Assembly: GCF_003063645.1 (NCBI RefSeq)
Contig: NZ_NESJ01000009.1
Coordinates: 124,001 to 188,000 of the forward strand
From: Limnohabitans sp. 2KL-51
Lineage (GTDB): Bacteria > Pseudomonadota > Gammaproteobacteria > Burkholderiales > Burkholderiaceae_C
Length of the DNA stretch: 64,000 nt
Direction of reading: 5' to 3'
This document shows positions 1 through 8,935 of this stretch, piece by piece. Position numbers and translations under genes: made by a program. Numbering within the stretch: position 1 is the first letter of the stretch; each line of letters opens with the position of its first letter. The notes beneath the pieces were generated by a model, which was given only the letters and a program-made list of their open reading frames with translations, was not told the DNA's origin and did no database searches.

Positions 1-213
1 CTCGAAACGCAGTGGCTCGCCATGAGCGGCAGCACAAAACAGCAAGCCCAGGCGGCCGCCAAAAAGGCCAAGTCCTTGTCGAAGTCGGCACGCCAAGCCT
101 CGGGCAAACCCATGGTCAAAGCTGTGGGCAAAACAGCCGCAAAAACTGCTGCCAAATCCGCCCCCAAGACTTCATCGGCCAGCGCCAAAAAGCAGCGCAG
201 CAAATCGGCCTGA
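1..213 (+). CDS. Lys/Ala-rich basic protein, C-terminal part (partial at left edge)
   Basis: The frame is open from the first base and has no stop before the window edge, so the true start probably lies upstream; the ATG at 22 would give only 63 residues. The visible tail is almost entirely Ala, Lys, Ser and Thr, a strongly basic low-complexity tail like those on beta-proteobacterial phasins, histone-H1-like proteins and some nucleic-acid-binding proteins. No folded domain is visible. A TetR regulator follows 28 bases downstream on the same strand. A phasin C-terminus is one possibility because phasin genes often sit near such regulators, but the sequence shown cannot decide it. Confidence 0.5.
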   Translation, partial: LETQWLAMSGSTKQQAQAAAKKAKSLSKSARQASGKPMVKAVGKTAAKTAAKSAPKTSSASAKKQRSKSA

Positions 214-241
214 TCGGCCTGGCCCACGCCGCTGACTTGCC

Positions 242-907
242 ATGGCCAAAAAAGCCCCCCGCCGCACCGCTGAGCGCATCGCCGAGGTGACGCTGGGCCT
301 TTTCAACCGGTTCGGCGAACCAAATGTGTCAACCACGCTGATCTCGGCAGAACTGAGCATCAGCCCCGGCAACCTCTACTACCACTTTGCCTCCAAGGAC
401 GCACTGGTCAACCACCTGTTTGACCAGTACGAGAGCGCCATGCTGGCCCTGCTGGATGCTGCGCCGGATGTGCAAGACATTGAGGACGCCTGGTTTTTTC
501 TGCACTCGCTTTTTGAGCGCGTCTGGAACCACCGCTTTTTGTACCGCGACCTGAACAATTTGTTGTCGGGCAACCGGCATCTGGAAATGCATTTTCATGC
601 CGTGCTCACGCGCAAGACCCATGCGTTTCGGCAGATGCTGGAATCACTTGCGGCAGCGGGTCTGATGCGCATCGACCCGGACAGCATCGAAACCCTGTCA
701 GCCAGCATGTCGGTGATGGTGACGTATTGGCTCAGCTACGAGTATGTTCGAGACCCACGACACGCCATGGAGCCCGCCAACTCAGGTTTGGCCCTGACCC
801 GAGGGGCTCAGCATGTACTGGCCTTGCTGACGCCTTATATGGCCAGCGCTGACTTGCAAAATCACCTGCGCGGCCTGAGCACAGCCTACAGCGCGACTCA
901 GCGCTGA
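242..907 (+). CDS. TetR/AcrR family transcriptional regulator
   Basis: A 221-residue protein with the usual TetR layout. A basic N-terminus is followed by a helix-turn-helix at about residues 28-51, including the family-typical GNLYYHFASKDAL stretch (a Tyr-Tyr-His-Phe recognition helix followed by a lysine). A helical ligand-binding and dimerisation half of ordinary length follows. The ligand and targets cannot be read from the sequence. It lies just downstream of a Lys/Ala-rich partial gene on the same strand and converges on coaX, so it may be co-transcribed with the former. ATG 242 is the only sensible start in this frame. Confidence 0.85.
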   Translation: MAKKAPRRTAERIAEVTLGLFNRFGEPNVSTTLISAELSISPGNLYYHFASKDALVNHLFDQYESAMLALLDAAPDVQDIEDAWFFLHSLFERVWNHRFLYRDLNNLLSGNRHLEMHFHAVLTRKTHAFRQMLESLAAAGLMRIDPDSIETLSASMSVMVTYWLSYEYVRDPRHAMEPANSGLALTRGAQHVLALLTPYMASADLQNHLRGLSTAYSATQR

Positions 908-939
908 AAGACCGCCTGACGGGCGCTGCGCTGCGGCCT

Positions 940-1707
940 TCAGGCAAAGCGCGATGCGGCTATGGCCAAGAGACCATCGAAAATCAGGTTGTCCACCAGC
1001 TCGAATTGCACCGACATGCTCGGGGCCATTTTCCAGCCTGCACCGCCCGTCATGATGCACATCGGCTCCAGGTGGGTGTGGTCTCGCAGGTGCTGCACCA
1101 TGCGCTCGCACGCCCCGGCAATGGCGTAAGTGCCACCGCTGGTCAGGGCGTCGCTGGTGTTGGTGGGAAAAGGGGTCACCTCGCCCGTGGGCACATGCAA
1201 CCCGGCTGTGCCCGACTCGAGGGCACGCAGCATGATGCCGTGGCCCGGCAGGATCAGGCCTCCCAAAAAGCGCCCTTCGGCGTCTATGGCCTCCACCGTG
1301 ACGGCTGTGCCCACCATGACCACCACCAGCGGGCGCGCAGGACCTGACTGCGCCAGCATGCGCTGGCGCGCACCGATCATGGCCACCCAGCGGTCTGCAC
1401 CCAAGCGCGAGGGGTAGTCGTAGCCGTTGATGAGCCCGGCTTCTTGCGAGCTGGGCACCACCCACTGGGGCGGGAAGTCCCACAACTCCATTTGCTCTTG
1501 CACCCGGCGCTTGATGGCATCACCCGCCACCACGCAGCCGAGCATATGGCGTGGCACTGGCAACTGGGCCCAAGAGCCTTCCGAAAGCCGGTCGATGTTT
1601 TCGAGGAATTCGGCGCCGTGGGCCACCAATTCAGCACGAGGACTGGGTTGCGCGTACAGCGCCCATTTCAGGCGGGTATTGCCTACGTCGATGGCTAAAA
1701 ATGTCAT
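940..1707 (-). CDS. coaX: Type III pantothenate kinase
   Basis: Phosphorylates pantothenate, the first step of coenzyme A synthesis, in the cytoplasm. The 255-residue product has the ASKHA-fold signatures of the family: DVGNT at residues 7-11 (phosphate 1 loop), GADRW at 103-107 with the conserved Asp, [11 protein letters not shown] at about 132-142, and GGLILPG just after. The frame stays open far upstream into the bactofilin gene, but the start at 1707 puts the DVGNT loop at its normal place six residues in. In many beta-proteobacteria coaX follows birA; here it is last in a minus-strand group after a bactofilin and an M23 peptidase. Confidence 0.93.
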   Translation of the reverse strand: MTFLAIDVGNTRLKWALYAQPSPRAELVAHGAEFLENIDRLSEGSWAQLPVPRHMLGCVVAGDAIKRRVQEQMELWDFPPQWVVPSSQEAGLINGYDYPSRLGADRWVAMIGARQRMLAQSGPARPLVVVMVGTAVTVEAIDAEGRFLGGLILPGHGIMLRALESGTAGLHVPTGEVTPFPTNTSDALTSGGTYAIAGACERMVQHLRDHTHLEPMCIMTGGAGWKMAPSMSVQFELVDNLIFDGLLAIAASRFA

Positions 1708-1753
1708 CCGCCGATGATAATGATTTTTGACAACTGCCCTTTCGGGCTGTCCC

Positions 1754-2209
1754 TCAGTCAGGCTGCCCGGCAGTTTTGGCTTTGTGGATGGCAGCTTGAG
1801 CATCACGGCCCAAATTAGCTGGCACCTCATTCCCCTCAATCTGAAGCATCAGGCCCAGCAGGCGTGCACCATGCTCCACCGCCATGGAGGCGTATTTGAT
1901 GTCGCCTTGAACCAGCGCACTGGCCATGAGTTCGACCCTCTCATAAGCATAGATATTGCCCGACACTTTGCCCGCCACGACGATGCGACTGGCCATGACA
2001 TCTCCCTGGATTTCGCCATTGGATCCGATCACCACCGAGATGGCGGAGTCTTTGGGCGCTTCGATATTACCCACCACCTTGCCGTCAATTCGAACACTTT
2101 CATTCAGTTTCAGGCACCCATGGATTTCGGCATTACGCCCGATCAGCGTGTCGAACTTTTCATGGCCCATGACCAAAGGGGTATGTGTCGTTTTTTTTGA
2201 ACCAAACAT
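1754..2209 (-). CDS. Bactofilin family polymerising cytoskeletal protein
   Basis: A 151-residue protein with the bactofilin core (DUF583, roughly residues 18-120). It shows a run of short beta-helix repeats with spaced Gly and Val/Ile: [48 protein letters not shown] and [12 protein letters not shown]. Bactofilins form nucleotide-independent filaments that scaffold cell-wall enzymes and other localised proteins. The start at 2209 is preceded by an AAGGAG ribosome-binding site 5 bases away; longer open frame upstream overlaps the peptidase gene and is not needed. It lies 34 bases after an M23 endopeptidase gene. That pairing recurs in many bacteria and suggests a shared cell-shape or wall-remodelling role. 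Confidence 0.9.
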   Translation of the reverse strand: MFGSKKTTHTPLVMGHEKFDTLIGRNAEIHGCLKLNESVRIDGKVVGNIEAPKDSAISVVIGSNGEIQGDVMASRIVVAGKVSGNIYAYERVELMASALVQGDIKYASMAVEHGARLLGLMLQIEGNEVPANLGRDAQAAIHKAKTAGQPD

Positions 2210-2243
2210 GTTTTCTCCTTTTCGCTTCGAATACCCGAGATTA

Positions 2244-3182
2244 TCAGAGCTTGGCCCAAGCTGCCAAAGCTTTGGTAGGGTGCATGGCCACGCCGTTGTA
2301 AATGACTTCGTAATGCAAATGGGGTCCTGTGGAGCGGCCTGTGTTGCCCAAAGTGCCCACCTTTTGTTGGCGGACCAAGACATCACCTAGCTTGACCTCA
2401 ATGCTCTGCATGTGAGCATAACGCGTTGTGAAACCATTGGCATGTAAAACATCCACCATGTTGCCATAGGCCCCCATGTATTCAGCACGCGAGACCACGC
2501 CTGGCGCTGTGACAAGGATGGAAGTTCCCACAACGGCTACAAAGTCAATGCCCTCGTGCAGGCTGGTTTGGTGGGTGATCGGGTCGGGCCTGAAGCCAAA
2601 ACCGCTTGACAAAACGAACTCACCGGTCAAAGGCAATGTGGTGGGGAGTTGATCGAGCCGAACGAGGTCTTGTTGCCACAGATCGAGCATCTCTGTCATG
2701 GCTTGGTCGTACACCTGTACCCGTTTGAGTGCTTGTCCAATCCGGTGGTCAAGCCGCTCACCGTTGGAGCTCAAAGATCCGAGCAGGTTTAAGGGACCAC
2801 CACGGCCCCAGATTGGGTTGTTTTTGGGGGTGCCAGTGGGCAGAAGCTTTTCCACGCCCAGTCGGCCCAGGGCATCGTTCTTGATGCTTTCAATCTCTTT
2901 GAGTTTATCGGCCAAAGTACCCAGTTGTTCGTTCAGTGCGTCGAGGCGTGCTTGGTGGCGGGCCTCCATTTTCATTTGCTCGGCCTGGCTTGTGACTCCG
3001 CCTATCCGGTGGGCCAGCTCAGGGACGTACTCTATGGCCAACCGCAGGCCGACAAAATGCGAGACAAAACCCAGGAGCATAAAAAAACTGGCCATGGCGG
3101 CCACCACCATCGCCATCTTTTGAGCCGTGATGGACAAGGTCACCACTTTTGAAGCCGAGCCGCTGACCCAAATCAATTGCAT
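2244..3182 (-). CDS. M23 family peptidoglycan endopeptidase, membrane anchored
   Basis: A 312-residue protein. A short N-terminus is followed by one membrane segment (about residues 22-42), a probable coiled coil (about 65-110) and a C-terminal lysostaphin-type domain (about 190-305). The zinc-site motifs are complete: HEGID (HxxxD type), YAHM, and PHLHYEV near the end, so it is likely an active DD-endopeptidase facing the periplasm. ATG 3182 has a GGAG site seven bases upstream. It is first in the run M23 / bactofilin / coaX. Bactofilins in other bacteria recruit or regulate M23 enzymes, so a functional pair is the simplest reading. Confidence 0.9.
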   Translation of the reverse strand: MQLIWVSGSASKVVTLSITAQKMAMVVAAMASFFMLLGFVSHFVGLRLAIEYVPELAHRIGGVTSQAEQMKMEARHQARLDALNEQLGTLADKLKEIESIKNDALGRLGVEKLLPTGTPKNNPIWGRGGPLNLLGSLSSNGERLDHRIGQALKRVQVYDQAMTEMLDLWQQDLVRLDQLPTTLPLTGEFVLSSGFGFRPDPITHQTSLHEGIDFVAVVGTSILVTAPGVVSRAEYMGAYGNMVDVLHANGFTTRYAHMQSIEVKLGDVLVRQQKVGTLGNTGRSTGPHLHYEVIYNGVAMHPTKALAAWAKL

Positions 3183-3404
3183 AAGAACTCCACTGACCCA
3201 CAGGCCGAACGAAAGTCCTGTAAATTAAATCATAAAATATTATAAAAAAGTATTCATTTTAAATTTTATTAAATAATTAAAGTGAATTTATAGATTTAGC
3301 TGTCAAAGTCGCCAATAACACTCCCCATGCAGGGGTACGCCCTAGGTACGGCTTGCATGTCTGACAAGAAAGGGGCCTGTGCAATGACCCGATCTGCGCG
3401 TTCG
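3183..3404. other. Intergenic stretch with a strongly AT-rich block
   Basis: Between the M23 gene and the amidase. Bases 3218-3300 are almost only A and T, in sharp contrast to the GC-rich surroundings, and hold several TATAAT-like hexamers. Read on the minus strand the block ends about 40 bases before the M23 start, which suits a promoter region for the M23-bactofilin-coaX group. I see no convincing open frame and no strong terminator hairpin for the amidase. Confidence 0.4.
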
Positions 3405-4823
3405 TCAAATCTTTGGGCGGGCCACCGGCATCACCGACTCGTAAGCCCTTGCGGCGCGCAACACCAACGCGTCGCCAAACATGGGCCCCACGATCTGCAG
3501 ACCCATGGGCAAGCCACTTTGGGTCAGGCCACAAGGCACGGTGATGGCGGGTTGCTGGGTGAGGTTGAAGGGGTAGCTGAAAGGCGTCCAGCCCAGCATG
3601 GACACCGGGTTCATGGTCACCATACCTGCCGCACGCGCCTCAAAGGCCGGGATGGACACCGCAGGTGTGACCAGCAGATCAAAGCGCTGCATGAACTGGC
3701 GCATGTGCGAGCCCAAAACGCCTCGGCGTTGGTTGAGTTGTTGGATTTGCAAGGCGCTCAGTTGCGCCCCCAGTTCGGCCTCGGTTTGGAAGTCGGGGTC
3801 GGCCACGGCCTGTTGCTCGGCGCTCAAGCCCTTCCACAAGGTGTAGGCGCCCAAAAACCAAAGGCCGGTGGTGATCTCGAGCGGGTCCTCGAAGCCGGGG
3901 TCGATCTTCTCCACATGCGCGCCCAGGGCTTGCAGTTGCTGCACTGCGGCTTCAACTGCAGCAGCGATTTCGGGGTGCACATTTTTTGCATAGCCCAAGG
4001 TGGGCGAATAGGCAATCTTCAAGCCTCGAATACCGTCTTCCAGGCCCACGGTGTAGTCGCTGGCGTCCGGTGGCAGCGATGTCCAGTCGCGGGCATCGGG
4101 CTGCTTGAGCACGTTGGTCATCAAGGCGGCATCGCGCACGCTCATGGTGTGTGGCCCCAAGTGCGCCACCGAGCCAAACGGTGACAGGGGGTAGGCCGGC
4201 ACGCGGCCAAAGCTGGGTTTGAGGCCCACGTTGCCGCAAAAGGCCGCCGGAATGCGCACGCTGCCCGCACCATCGGTGCCCACGCCAATGGGCCCCAGGC
4301 CTGCGGCCACGGCGGCGGCTGTGCCGCCCGAGGAGCCGCCAGGCGTGTGGTTCAGGTTCCAGGGGTTGCGGGTGATGCCGGTAGCGGGCGAGTTGGTCTC
4401 GCCCTTGCAGCCAAATTCGGGGGTGGTGGTTTTGCCAAGCAACACGGCACCGGCCTCGCGCAGACGGGCGGTGGACGGGGCGTCAACATCCCAGGGCTGG
4501 TTCGGGTCAACCGTGCGGCTGCCGCGCAAGGTGGGCCAGCCTTGGGTCAGGATCAGGTCCTTGATGGAGGTGGGCACGCCATCCAGTGCGCCCACGGGCG
4601 TGCCTTGCTGGCGGTGTGCCTGCCAGCGGGCTTCGCTGGCGCGAGCGCTGGCCAGAGCCGCTTTTTCGTCGACCAGGCAAAACGCATTGATTTGCGGGTT
4701 GACGCGCTCGATGCGCGAAATCACCGCCTGCGTCACCTCGACCGGTGAGGCCTGGCCGCTGCGGTACAGCGCCAGCAGTTCGTGGGCGGGGGCTTGGGTC
4801 AGGTCTTGGGGTGTCGCGCTCAT
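3405..4823 (-). CDS. Amidase signature family hydrolase
   Basis: A 472-residue amidase that hydrolyses a C-N amide bond by the Ser-cisSer-Lys mechanism. The triad is visible with family spacing: Lys88 in TSIKDL, Ser164 in the GGSSGG loop, and Ser188 in GTDGAGSVR (24 residues after the first Ser). Length is normal. The start at 4823 has an AAGAGG site. The gene is last in a minus-strand run after an M81 metallopeptidase and a complete peptide-type ABC transporter, so the substrate is probably an imported amide or peptide-like compound. It is not GatA: no gatB or gatC is nearby. Confidence 0.9.
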   Translation of the reverse strand: MSATPQDLTQAPAHELLALYRSGQASPVEVTQAVISRIERVNPQINAFCLVDEKAALASARASEARWQAHRQQGTPVGALDGVPTSIKDLILTQGWPTLRGSRTVDPNQPWDVDAPSTARLREAGAVLLGKTTTPEFGCKGETNSPATGITRNPWNLNHTPGGSSGGTAAAVAAGLGPIGVGTDGAGSVRIPAAFCGNVGLKPSFGRVPAYPLSPFGSVAHLGPHTMSVRDAALMTNVLKQPDARDWTSLPPDASDYTVGLEDGIRGLKIAYSPTLGYAKNVHPEIAAAVEAAVQQLQALGAHVEKIDPGFEDPLEITTGLWFLGAYTLWKGLSAEQQAVADPDFQTEAELGAQLSALQIQQLNQRRGVLGSHMRQFMQRFDLLVTPAVSIPAFEARAAGMVTMNPVSMLGWTPFSYPFNLTQQPAITVPCGLTQSGLPMGLQIVGPMFGDALVLRAARAYESVMPVARPKI

Positions 4824-4871
4824 GGGGGTGCCTCTTCAAAAAATGATCAAAAACCTGACCGTCCAACCACT

Positions 4872-6371
4872 TCAAGGCCGGGTGCGGGTGTTCGGGCTGA
4901 GTTTTTTCCAGGGCAGATCGCCCGGATCGGCGGCCATAGGGCCTGCCGCTTTGGCCACCAGCACGCGGCTGGCGATGGGGGTGAAGTCGGCCCGGAAATG
5001 ATTAGAGCTTTTGACCACGAGCAGCTTCATTTGCTCAGGGTGGATGCCCACGGCGCGAAACAGTTCGCGGTCGAGCATCTGGCATTTGCCGCTGGACACG
5101 GCGATGAACACGCCATCGATTTCAAGGCAAGCGCAAGGTCCGATCTTGGCTTTCATGCCGGTCATCATCGGGCCTTTGAGTTCGCAGTAATCTGGCCCCA
5201 AAGCCCGTACCGTGAAGCGTCCCTGCAAAGGCGGGTCGCTTGCCAGTCCCGTGAAGGTGGGCACGGCCTTACCCAAAGCCAGTTGCAAGCTGGCCCCCAC
5301 CCCTGCGGCATGGGCCATGCGGGCGGCTTCGGGGTCGTATAACAAACCCACAGCCACTTGGCCAGGCCAGCGCTGGCCAGCGCCTTGTTGCAGCAGGGCA
5401 TGCAGCATGCCGGTGGTGTTGCTGTCACCGCCTGCGCCCGGGTTGTCTTGTGTGTCGGCCATGACCACGGGGGCGGCAGACACCTCGGCCGTGGCCAGGG
5501 CTTGCGTCACCGCCTCGCGGGCGGGCAACACATCGGGACGCCACTGGCCGGGTTCGGCCACACGTTCAAACAAGCGCTGCACCGCAGCTTCCGCCTGCGG
5601 GCCATGGCCCCAGACCACGGGGCCACATTCATCAAAGTCAGACGCCGGAAAACCCATGCAAAAACTAAGCATGCAACCGGTTTGCGACTCCAGCGCGATC
5701 ATCTCGTCGTAGAGGTCTTTGGCCGGGGACATCCAGGTGCTTTGCGCGTTGAGTGGTATCAAAAACGGCAGGCGACGCGCCTGCATCGGGCGCTTGGCGC
5801 CTGCGCGAAAATGCTCGCGCAGCAACATGGCGGCGCGCTCGCCGGTATCGGCCATGTCGATGTGCGGGTAGGTGCGGTAAGCCACCAGGCCATCGGACAA
5901 CTGCAGCATGCGCTCGGTCACGTTGGCGTGCAGGTCCAGGCTGGCCACGATGGGCAGCTTGGGGCCGACCACGGCGCGGATGCGAGCGATCAGTTCGCCT
6001 TCGCTGTCGTCTGCGTTTTCAGCCACGGCTGCGCCATGCAGATCCAAGTACACACCGTCCAGCCCCTGCACCATGGCCGCTCGCACGTCATCCAGGATGG
6101 CGCTGCAAATGCGCTCGAACGCATCTTGCGTCACATAAGAAGATGGCGTAGCTCCGGCCCAAGCCGAGGGCACCAACTGCCAGCCTTCACGCCGGGCCAC
6201 GTCGATGAAGCCACCCGCCGGAATGTTCACTCCCGTCATCTGGTCCAGCATGGCTTGCCCACGCACATAGGCCGGAAAGGCCTCGCCGCTTTGGAAGGCG
6301 GGCCAATCGGCAAGGCTGGGGGCAAAAGTGTTGGTCTCGTGCTGGTAACCAGCGATCAGGATACGGGTCAT
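4872..6371 (-). CDS. M81 family metallopeptidase (MlrC-like)
   Basis: A 499-residue protein of the M81 (DUF1485 plus MlrC C-terminal) family, whose named member MlrC acts on linearised microcystin and related tetrapeptides. Visible family features are the N-terminal GYQHETNTFAPS, DLHANVTERM in the middle of the N-terminal domain, GGDSNTTGMLHALL at the start of the C-terminal domain, and the closing VVKSSNHFRADF. Family metals are thought to be held by His, Asp and Glu residues in these blocks. It lies 60 bases after the ABC ATPase gene and 48 bases before the amidase, so it is probably part of the same operon. The real substrate is unknown; most family members are not in microcystin degraders. 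Confidence 0.88.
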   Translation of the reverse strand: MTRILIAGYQHETNTFAPSLADWPAFQSGEAFPAYVRGQAMLDQMTGVNIPAGGFIDVARREGWQLVPSAWAGATPSSYVTQDAFERICSAILDDVRAAMVQGLDGVYLDLHGAAVAENADDSEGELIARIRAVVGPKLPIVASLDLHANVTERMLQLSDGLVAYRTYPHIDMADTGERAAMLLREHFRAGAKRPMQARRLPFLIPLNAQSTWMSPAKDLYDEMIALESQTGCMLSFCMGFPASDFDECGPVVWGHGPQAEAAVQRLFERVAEPGQWRPDVLPAREAVTQALATAEVSAAPVVMADTQDNPGAGGDSNTTGMLHALLQQGAGQRWPGQVAVGLLYDPEAARMAHAAGVGASLQLALGKAVPTFTGLASDPPLQGRFTVRALGPDYCELKGPMMTGMKAKIGPCACLEIDGVFIAVSSGKCQMLDRELFRAVGIHPEQMKLLVVKSSNHFRADFTPIASRVLVAKAAGPMAADPGDLPWKKLSPNTRTRP

Positions 6372-6431
6372 GGGGGGCCGTGTTCAGGGTTCAAATCAAG
6401 CTGACTGAAGCTGCGCTGTCTCGGTGGGACA

Positions 6432-8063
6432 TCAAGGTGCAGCTTCAAGGGGCGGCAAAGCGGCAGGCGCTGCGTGCAGCAAGCGGCGCGTGTAATCTTG
6501 TTGGGGATTTGCGTAAAGCTCTGCGGTCGGGCCTTCTTCGACGATAAGGCCTTGGTGCATCACGATCACACGGTCGCACAACTGGGCGGCCACACGCAGG
6601 TCGTGCGTGATGAAGAGCAAACCCAGACCCAAGCGGCCCTGGATTTCGCGCAGCAAATTCAGAATCTGCGCCTGCACGCTCACATCCAGGGCACTCACCG
6701 CCTCATCGGCCACCAGCACCTGAGGGCGACAGGCCAGCGCTCGCGCGATGGCCAGGCGTTGGCGTTGACCACCGCTGAACTGGCTGGGGTAACGCTTAAG
6801 CGCCTCGACCGGCAAACGCACCTGCGCCATCAGCTCGGCTGCCAAGGCTTCGGCCTCGGCACGAGATTGGCCAAAGTTCATGGCCCCTTCGACCATGGAC
6901 TGGCCCACCGTGCGGCGCGGGTTGAGGGACCGGTTGGGGTCTTGGAACACCACTTGCACACGGTTGCGCAAAGGACGCAAGCGACCCTCAGGCAAGGTGG
7001 CCACCTCGTCGTCACCCCACAAGATGCGACCCTCGGTCGGGTCGATCAAGCGGATCAGGCAACGGGCAAAGGTGGACTTGCCCGAACCGGACTCGCCCAC
7101 AATGCCCACGGTCTCGCCGGCGTGCACCGCCACATGGGCGTTTTGCAGCGCGGCGGTGGCGCGGCTGCGGCCCATCCAGTCGCGGCTGGCGTAGGTTTTA
7201 CCCACGCCTTGGCCCGACAACAAAGCCGAACCACTGAAGGCGGGTTTGGCCGCAGGCGGCGTCATGCCCGGCACGGCGGCGAGCAACTGGCGGGTGTACT
7301 CCGCCTTGGGTCGGCGCAGCACCTGCTCGCAAGGACCGCCCTCGACCGCTTCGCCCTGGTTCATCACCAGCACCTCGTCGGCGATCTCGGCCACCACCCC
7401 CATGTCGTGCGTGATGAAAAGCACCGCACTGCCCTGCTCGCGTTGCAGGTCGGCAATCAAGCGCAAAATTTCTTTTTGCGTGGTCACGTCGAGCGCCGTG
7501 GTCGGCTCGTCGCAAATGATCAAGGCCGGCTTGAGCACCACGGCCATGGCGATCACGATGCGTTGGCGCTGACCCCCACTCAGCTGGTGTGGGTAGCTGC
7601 GCAGCATGCGCTCAGGATCAGGCAAGCGAACACGCTCAAAGATGCGCAAAATTTCGGCGCGGCGTTGGTCACGGGGCCAATCGGTGTGCGTCGAGAGCAA
7701 CTCGTCGACCTGGTCACCGCAATTCATTACCGGATTGAGCGCGGTCATGGGTTCCTGGAACACCATGCCCATGCTGCGCCCGCGCAAAGCGCGCAAACGC
7801 GAAGCCGAGGCATTTAGCAAGGACTCGCCTTGCAGCACGATCTCACCACCGCTGGCGCGCAGCTCCTTGGCCAGCAAACCCATCACCGTGGTGGCCATGA
7901 CCGATTTGCCCGAGCCTGACTCGCCCACCACACACAATGTCTGCCCGGGATGGATCGTCAATGACACCTGGTGCACCGCGTGCGCCCGGTCACTGCCCGC
8001 AGGCAGCGCCACCGAGAGTTGTTGAATGGACAGGACCGGTTGAGGGGATGCTGTGCTCATCAT
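6432..8063 (-). CDS. Dipeptide/oligopeptide-type ABC transporter, double ATP-binding protein
   Basis: A 543-residue protein with two complete ABC ATPase domains in one chain, as in GsiA and related DppD-DppF fusions. Each half has a Walker A (GESGSGKSV at about 47-55; GESGSGKST in the second half), a signature motif (LSGGQRQRI and FSGGQRQRL) and a Walker B (LIICDEPT and VLVADEAV). Each half also ends with the oligopeptide-transporter extension. It powers uptake through the two permeases just upstream. Its start overlaps the stop of the preceding permease by four bases, indicating translational coupling. A second in-frame ATG one codon later is equally possible as the start. Confidence 0.93.
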   Translation of the reverse strand: MMSTASPQPVLSIQQLSVALPAGSDRAHAVHQVSLTIHPGQTLCVVGESGSGKSVMATTVMGLLAKELRASGGEIVLQGESLLNASASRLRALRGRSMGMVFQEPMTALNPVMNCGDQVDELLSTHTDWPRDQRRAEILRIFERVRLPDPERMLRSYPHQLSGGQRQRIVIAMAVVLKPALIICDEPTTALDVTTQKEILRLIADLQREQGSAVLFITHDMGVVAEIADEVLVMNQGEAVEGGPCEQVLRRPKAEYTRQLLAAVPGMTPPAAKPAFSGSALLSGQGVGKTYASRDWMGRSRATAALQNAHVAVHAGETVGIVGESGSGKSTFARCLIRLIDPTEGRILWGDDEVATLPEGRLRPLRNRVQVVFQDPNRSLNPRRTVGQSMVEGAMNFGQSRAEAEALAAELMAQVRLPVEALKRYPSQFSGGQRQRLAIARALACRPQVLVADEAVSALDVSVQAQILNLLREIQGRLGLGLLFITHDLRVAAQLCDRVIVMHQGLIVEEGPTAELYANPQQDYTRRLLHAAPAALPPLEAAP

Positions 8064-8935
8064 GTCCCCCTCTTTGCAAACTTGGGGTCAAGCACGTCGC
8101 GCAAACCATCCCCCAACAAATTCACGGCCAGCACCGTGGGCACCAAAAACAAGGCGGGGTACAGCACGTTGCCGGGGTACTGGCTAAATTGCACACGCCC
8201 CTCGGCCATGATGTTGCCCCATGTGGGGATGTCGGGCGGCAGGCCCAGGCCCAGAAAACTCAGGATCGCCTCGGTCAAAACGGCCGATGCCGCCACAAAG
8301 GTGCCCTGCACGATCAAGGGGGCCAAAGCATTGGGCAGGATGTGCCGCCACAGGATCACGGACGTGGGCGTAGCCAGCGCTCGGGCCGCCTCCACAAAAG
8401 GCTCTTCACGCAGGCTCAGCACCAAAGAGCGCACCAAGCGCGTCACGCGCGGCACCTCGGGGATGGCGATGGCCACCACCACCGTCCACACTTGCGCGCC
8501 CAATGCCGCGACCAGCGCAATGGCCAGCAAGATGGCGGGAATGGCCATCAGGCCATCCATGAAGCGCATGAGCACCGCATCGACTTGCCGAAAGTAACCG
8601 GCCATCATGCCCAAAAATCCGCCCAGCGCCAGCGCCAGCGCGGCGGTGAATCCCCCCACCAGCAAAGACACTTGCGCCCCGTAGACCACGCGGCTGTAGA
8701 GGTCGCGGCCAAAACTGTCGGTTCCCAGCCAGAAGGTGTGCGCCACCGTGCTGCCGTCGACCAAGGTGAAGTCACCCTTGAGGCCCGCAGGCTTGTTGAT
8801 GAAGTTGGAGTCCATGGCGGCTGGGTCCAAGGTGCCCAGCCAAGGTGCCAGCAAGGACACCAAGACCATGAACCCGAGCACCACGGCACCAAACCGGATC
8901 GAGCCGTTGGCCCATAAACGACGAGAGACTGACAT
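8060..8935 (-). CDS. Peptide-type ABC transporter permease (DppC-like)
   Basis: A 291-residue inner-membrane permease with about six membrane segments. It has the conserved EAA-loop (EAARALATPTSVILWRHILP) that contacts the ATPase. The N-terminal soluble segment and the long first periplasmic loop before the transmembrane core are typical of DppC/OppC rather than DppB. Its ATG shares one base with the stop of the DppB-like gene. With the preceding permease it forms the membrane channel of the importer. Confidence 0.93.
   Translation of the reverse strand: MSVSRRLWANGSIRFGAVVLGFMVLVSLLAPWLGTLDPAAMDSNFINKPAGLKGDFTLVDGSTVAHTFWLGTDSFGRDLYSRVVYGAQVSLLVGGFTAALALALGGFLGMMAGYFRQVDAVLMRFMDGLMAIPAILLAIALVAALGAQVWTVVVAIAIPEVPRVTRLVRSLVLSLREEPFVEAARALATPTSVILWRHILPNALAPLIVQGTFVAASAVLTEAILSFLGLGLPPDIPTWGNIMAEGRVQFSQYPGNVLYPALFLVPTVLAVNLLGDGLRDVLDPKFAKRGT

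Noticed and set aside
4872..6371. Microcystin degradation by MlrC
   Set aside because: No MlrA, MlrB or MlrD is nearby and M81 proteins are widespread; only family membership can be claimed.
6474..7817. 447-codon plus-strand open frame
   Set aside because: Shadow of the double ABC ATPase gene; His/Gln-rich translation typical of antisense GC-rich frames.
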